Assembly: GCA_946479905.1 (NCBI GenBank)
Contig: CAMLIA010000180.1
Location: 1 to 8,519 of the forward strand
Direction: 5' to 3'
Length of the DNA: 8,519 nucleotides
Origin: an uncultured Frankiales bacterium
Lineage (GTDB): Bacteria > Actinomycetota > Actinomycetes > Mycobacteriales > SCTD01
Part shown: positions 6,460 through 8,519 of the stretch, piece after piece
Layout of the letters: every line of letters begins with the position of its first letter
Numbering within the stretch: position 1 is the stretch's first letter
Made by a program: the position numbers and the translations under genes
Notes under the pieces: generated by a model
Databases searched by the model: none
Told to the model about the DNA's origin: nothing
What the model saw: the letters and a program-made list of their open reading frames with translations, nothing else

Positions 6460-6698
6460 CAGGCCGCCCGGGACGCCTCAGCCACGACGGTCGGCCGACC
6501 CGCGGCCCGCTCCGCCTCAACATGGGTCTGCGCGACATAGGCCAGCGCGACCGCGAACACTCCGCCGGACAGCACCGACCACCACCAGTTGTGCAGCAGG
6601 CCGCCGATCGCCAGAACCACCGCGATCAGCCCGACCAGGCCGACGATGTTCGCCAGTCCCCCGGCCGGGATCCGCGGCAGCCGGATCTTGATCTCCAT
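6459..6698 (-). CDS. Small two-helix membrane protein of unknown function
   Basis: This 79-residue protein starts with a basic, amphipathic MEIKIRLPRIPAG. Two hydrophobic segments follow, about 15-35 (LANIVGLVGLIAVVLAIGGL) and about 39-56 (through SVLSGGVFAVALAYVA), joined by a short HNWWW turn. A charged tail follows (EAERAAGRPTVVAEASRAA). The two helices in a very short chain resemble a holin or holin-like protein. However, it lies between large terminase and portal, not beside a lysin, and no endolysin is in the window. The start is well supported: GAGGAG overlaps the terminase stop codon and sits 5-6 bases before the ATG. Its stop overlaps the portal start by one base. An alternative is a membrane anchor for procapsid assembly. 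No family is recognised with confidence. Confidence 0.75.
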   Translation of the reverse strand: MEIKIRLPRIPAGGLANIVGLVGLIAVVLAIGGLLHNWWWSVLSGGVFAVALAYVAQTHVEAERAAGRPTVVAEASRAA

Positions 6699-6707
6699 CG
6701 CGTCTCC

Positions 6708-8243
6708 TCAGATGCTCAGTCGGGACGAAGGCCGGTACAGCCCACCGCCGGTCACCACCGGCCCGGGCGGCGCGGCCGGGGCCGTCGCCGGCGCGGACGG
6801 TGCTTCAGGCTCGGCCCGGGTCGCAAATCCCCACAGCGCCAGCGACGCGCCCACCAGCGGGCAGATGTCCACGGACAGGCCCTTGCGGGCCCACAGCCAC
6901 ATGTCGCCGATCTCGCGCTTCTGCGCGCCGGCCAGCGCCGCGGCGAGCGGCGCGTCGTCCAGGTGGGTCAGCGTGTGGGTGTCCATGACCGCGTCATAGA
7001 AGGCCTGCGCGGCGTGCGCGGCCTCCCGGGTCGTGGGCTTCGTCACCGCGACGCCCAGCGGCTTCAGCTCGCGTTCCAGATCCGACAGCAGGCTCCCCGC
7101 CGGACCACCCGGGTCGAGGATGACCGCGCACGGCGACCAGCGCTTGGCCAGTTCCACCATGCGGTCGACGACCCAGCCGGTGCCGGGCCGGTAGTCCACC
7201 GTCTCCACGTGCCGGCCCTCACCGCCCGGCCGCGCCCCGGCCATCATGATCGCCGCCGCCGAACGCTCGGGGTTCGCATCGATCGCGAACGCCACCGGGT
7301 CCTCAGCCTCCGAAGACGGGTCGAGCTGGGCGTTCCAGGCGGTCTGCGTGATGACCAACCACTCATCCGGCGCGTCATCCGGCCACTGGTTCAGGTACGC
7401 CCGGCGGAACTCCCCCAGCTTCATGCCCTCGAACTCCGCGCGGATCGCCTCGACGCTGACCGTGTGCCCCAGCGCCGGCATGCACGACCGCCACGTCGCC
7501 GGGTCCGCCGGGTCCGGGCCGTCCTCGCCGCCCGGCGCCGACCACTCGAAGTACGCCACCGAGTCGGTCAGCCCGAGCTCGCAGCGTGCCCGCCCGGCGT
7601 CGACCTTCCCGCGCAGGTACACCGACCGCCGCGTGCCCGCCGTCGAGACGACCCACAGCTGCGGCTGCGGCCGGGTGATCATCGTGGGGCGCAGGCCCTG
7701 CTCGAGCCGCGCGTCCTCGTGCGCGAACGCCTCATCGATGACGCCCATGTCGAGCGTCTCGCCGTGGCCGGCCTTCTCCGTCGAAGACGTGATGCCGTGC
7801 ATCGAGCCGTTCCGCCACCGGATCGCCTCGCTGCCGTTGGACTTGCGCACGGTGAACAGCGGCTTCAGCGGCGACCGCTTCAGCACCTCGACGTGCTCGT
7901 CTTCCCACTTGCGCCGCGCGTCGTTCCGCGTCTGCGCCGTGTAGAGGATCCGCTGCCGGCCGCCGAACCCCTGCGCGCGGTGCACCATCGCGCACAGCAG
8001 CAGCAGCGTCTTCCCGGACTGTCGCGGCACCGTCAGGTTCACCTCGCGGTACACCAGCAGGCCCGTGTCCGGGTCGACCTCCAGGGCGACGTCGGCGACA
8101 TGCCGCTGCCACGGCATCAGCGGCTGGCCGATCAGATCCGCGATCGCCGCGACCTTCGGGCCCAGGGTCGGCCGGTCAGTCCGAGGTGTCCCCCACCGCG
8201 GCGGACATGAAAGCCTCGAGCTGGGAGGCTGCGTCACCGGCAT
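6708..8243 (-). CDS. terL: Phage terminase large subunit (ATPase and nuclease)
   Basis: This 511-residue protein is the DNA-packaging motor: an N-terminal ATPase that drives translocation and a C-terminal RNase H-like nuclease that cuts the concatemer. The ATPase shows the Q-motif-like MPWQRHVAD (43-51), Walker A VPRQSGKT (72-79), Walker B MGVIDEA (166-172, with D170 and E171) and the coupling motif VVSTAG (198-203). The nuclease half has candidate metal ligands D322 in FAIDANPE, D377 in VILDPGG and possibly D447 in REIGDMWLWARKG. The last 30 residues are Pro/Ala-rich and probably flexible. The ATG at 8243 is fixed by a near-perfect AAGGAGG six bases upstream. This makes the N-terminus overlap the small-terminase gene by 68 bases. 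Length and motifs are normal, and the gene looks intact. Confidence 0.96.
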   Translation of the reverse strand: MPVTQPPSSRLSCPPRWGTPRTDRPTLGPKVAAIADLIGQPLMPWQRHVADVALEVDPDTGLLVYREVNLTVPRQSGKTLLLLCAMVHRAQGFGGRQRILYTAQTRNDARRKWEDEHVEVLKRSPLKPLFTVRKSNGSEAIRWRNGSMHGITSSTEKAGHGETLDMGVIDEAFAHEDARLEQGLRPTMITRPQPQLWVVSTAGTRRSVYLRGKVDAGRARCELGLTDSVAYFEWSAPGGEDGPDPADPATWRSCMPALGHTVSVEAIRAEFEGMKLGEFRRAYLNQWPDDAPDEWLVITQTAWNAQLDPSSEAEDPVAFAIDANPERSAAAIMMAGARPGGEGRHVETVDYRPGTGWVVDRMVELAKRWSPCAVILDPGGPAGSLLSDLERELKPLGVAVTKPTTREAAHAAQAFYDAVMDTHTLTHLDDAPLAAALAGAQKREIGDMWLWARKGLSVDICPLVGASLALWGFATRAEPEAPSAPATAPAAPPGPVVTGGGLYRPSSRLSI

Positions 8244-8463
8244 CGCTGGCCTCCTTGATGGTCGTCAGCGTCTCGCGCAGCTCCTTGGCCGTCGCGCTCA
8301 GCGCCATGCCCTTCTCGCCGCGGTCGAGCGCCCGCGCCAGCGTGTACGCGATCTCCGCGAGCGCCTTCTGGATGTCGGTGAGGTCGCCGAGCTCTCCGAT
8401 CGCCGCACGCGTCTCCGCCTCAACGTCACCGAACGCATTCGCGTCACCCTCTGTAGCGCCCAC
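8176..8463 (-). CDS. terS: Phage terminase small subunit
   Basis: This 95-residue, mostly helical protein comes immediately before the large terminase, the usual place of the subunit that recognises the packaging site and regulates the motor. The core DIQKALAEIAYTLARALDRG (30-49), followed by GMALSATAKELRETLTTI (52-69), is a heptad-like Ala/Leu pattern suited to the oligomerisation helices of small terminases. No obvious helix-turn-helix is seen in the acidic N-terminal part (1-28), and the chain is shorter than many homologues. The start is a GTG at 8463-8461, supported by GGGAGG 6-7 bases upstream. No ATG, GTG or TTG exists further upstream in the frame inside the window. The assignment depends partly on position, since small terminases diverge strongly. 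Confidence 0.8.
   Translation of the reverse strand: MGATEGDANAFGDVEAETRAAIGELGDLTDIQKALAEIAYTLARALDRGEKGMALSATAKELRETLTTIKEASDAGDAASQLEAFMSAAVGDTSD
8250..8256 (-). promoter_or_regulatory. Strong ribosome binding site of the large terminase gene
   Basis: The minus-strand sequence AAGGAGG lies 6 bases before the ATG at 8243. It sits inside the small-terminase coding region and decides the large-terminase start despite the 68-base overlap. Confidence 0.85.
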
Positions 8464-8469
8464 GGCGAC

Positions 8470-8475
8470 CCTCCC
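8470..8475 (-). promoter_or_regulatory. Ribosome binding site supporting the GTG start of the small terminase
   Basis: The minus-strand GGGAGG lies 6-7 bases before the GTG at 8463. It is the best purine-rich element here and supports the non-ATG start. Confidence 0.65.
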
Positions 8476-8519
8476 GACCCCGAAAAGTGACTCTGCGTGG
8501 GGGAGAAATTTTGGAAGCG
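8476..8519 (-). other. Leader upstream of the small terminase with A/T-rich tract, candidate packaging-site region
   Basis: This segment upstream of the first gene holds no supported coding region. On the minus strand it contains CCAAAATTTCTCCCCC (about 8498-8513), a sharp A/T island with a palindromic AAATTT core in otherwise GC-rich DNA. The tract is followed by a C-run. In cohesive-end phages the cos site usually lies just before the small terminase, so this is a reasonable but unproven place for it. The island could also be part of a promoter whose remainder lies outside the window. Confidence 0.25.

Noticed and set aside
6459..6698. Firm assignment as a holin
   Set aside because: Two hydrophobic segments are not enough, and no lysin neighbours it. 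Kept as a membrane protein of unknown role.
6522..8210. 562-codon plus-strand frame opposite the large terminase
   Set aside because: Low-complexity Arg/Gln/His/Pro-rich translation. The opposite strand encodes an intact TerL with all motifs.
1..8519. Defence system, CRISPR array, tRNA genes, insertion sequence or attachment site
   Set aside because: I saw no spaced repeats, cloverleaf-like segment, transposase or integrase motif, or terminal inverted repeats. All sequence is accounted for by phage head genes.

Overview
The window is a head (packaging and capsid) module of a tailed double-stranded DNA phage, either a free virus or a prophage. Every supported gene lies on the minus strand, so transcription runs from high to low coordinates. 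High G+C content, strong G/C bias at third codon positions, Ala/Arg/Gly-rich proteins and AGGAGG-type ribosome binding sites point to a high-GC actinobacterial host such as a streptomycete or micromonosporad relative. I cannot name the host or phage from sequence alone.

In transcription order the module holds: a short leader with a local A/T-rich tract (8464-8519); small terminase (GTG start, 8463-8176); large terminase (8243-6708); a 79-residue two-helix membrane protein of unknown role (6698-6459); the portal (6459-4783); a 177-residue head-module protein of unknown function (4781-4248); a very long capsid polyprotein (4248-874); two small, probably beta-rich proteins that may be decoration or accessory head proteins (829-419 and 419-138); and the N-terminal 46 codons of another gene leaving the window at position 1. 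Spacing is extremely tight. Four junctions are one-base TGATG stop/start overlaps, TerS and TerL overlap by 68 bases, and the largest gap is 44 bases. This looks like one polycistronic unit with extensive translational coupling. No stretch above 300 bases lacks a gene.

The terminase subunits would recognise, cut and pump DNA through the portal into a procapsid built from the C-terminal part of the polyprotein. The 1124-residue ORF joins, in order, an N-terminal Cys/His-containing segment, two small phage-associated modules, a peptidoglycan-binding-like (PG_binding_1-like) domain, a prohead-protease-like domain, an acidic helical scaffold-like region and an HK97-fold major capsid protein with a Mu gpT-like motif. 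No separate protease, scaffold or capsid gene is visible.

The fused capsid polyprotein, with possible nested internal starts and a wall-binding-like domain, is the most notable item. The rest is a fairly ordinary phage morphogenesis block, and I see no convincing evidence of a defence system, CRISPR array, tRNA or insertion sequence.
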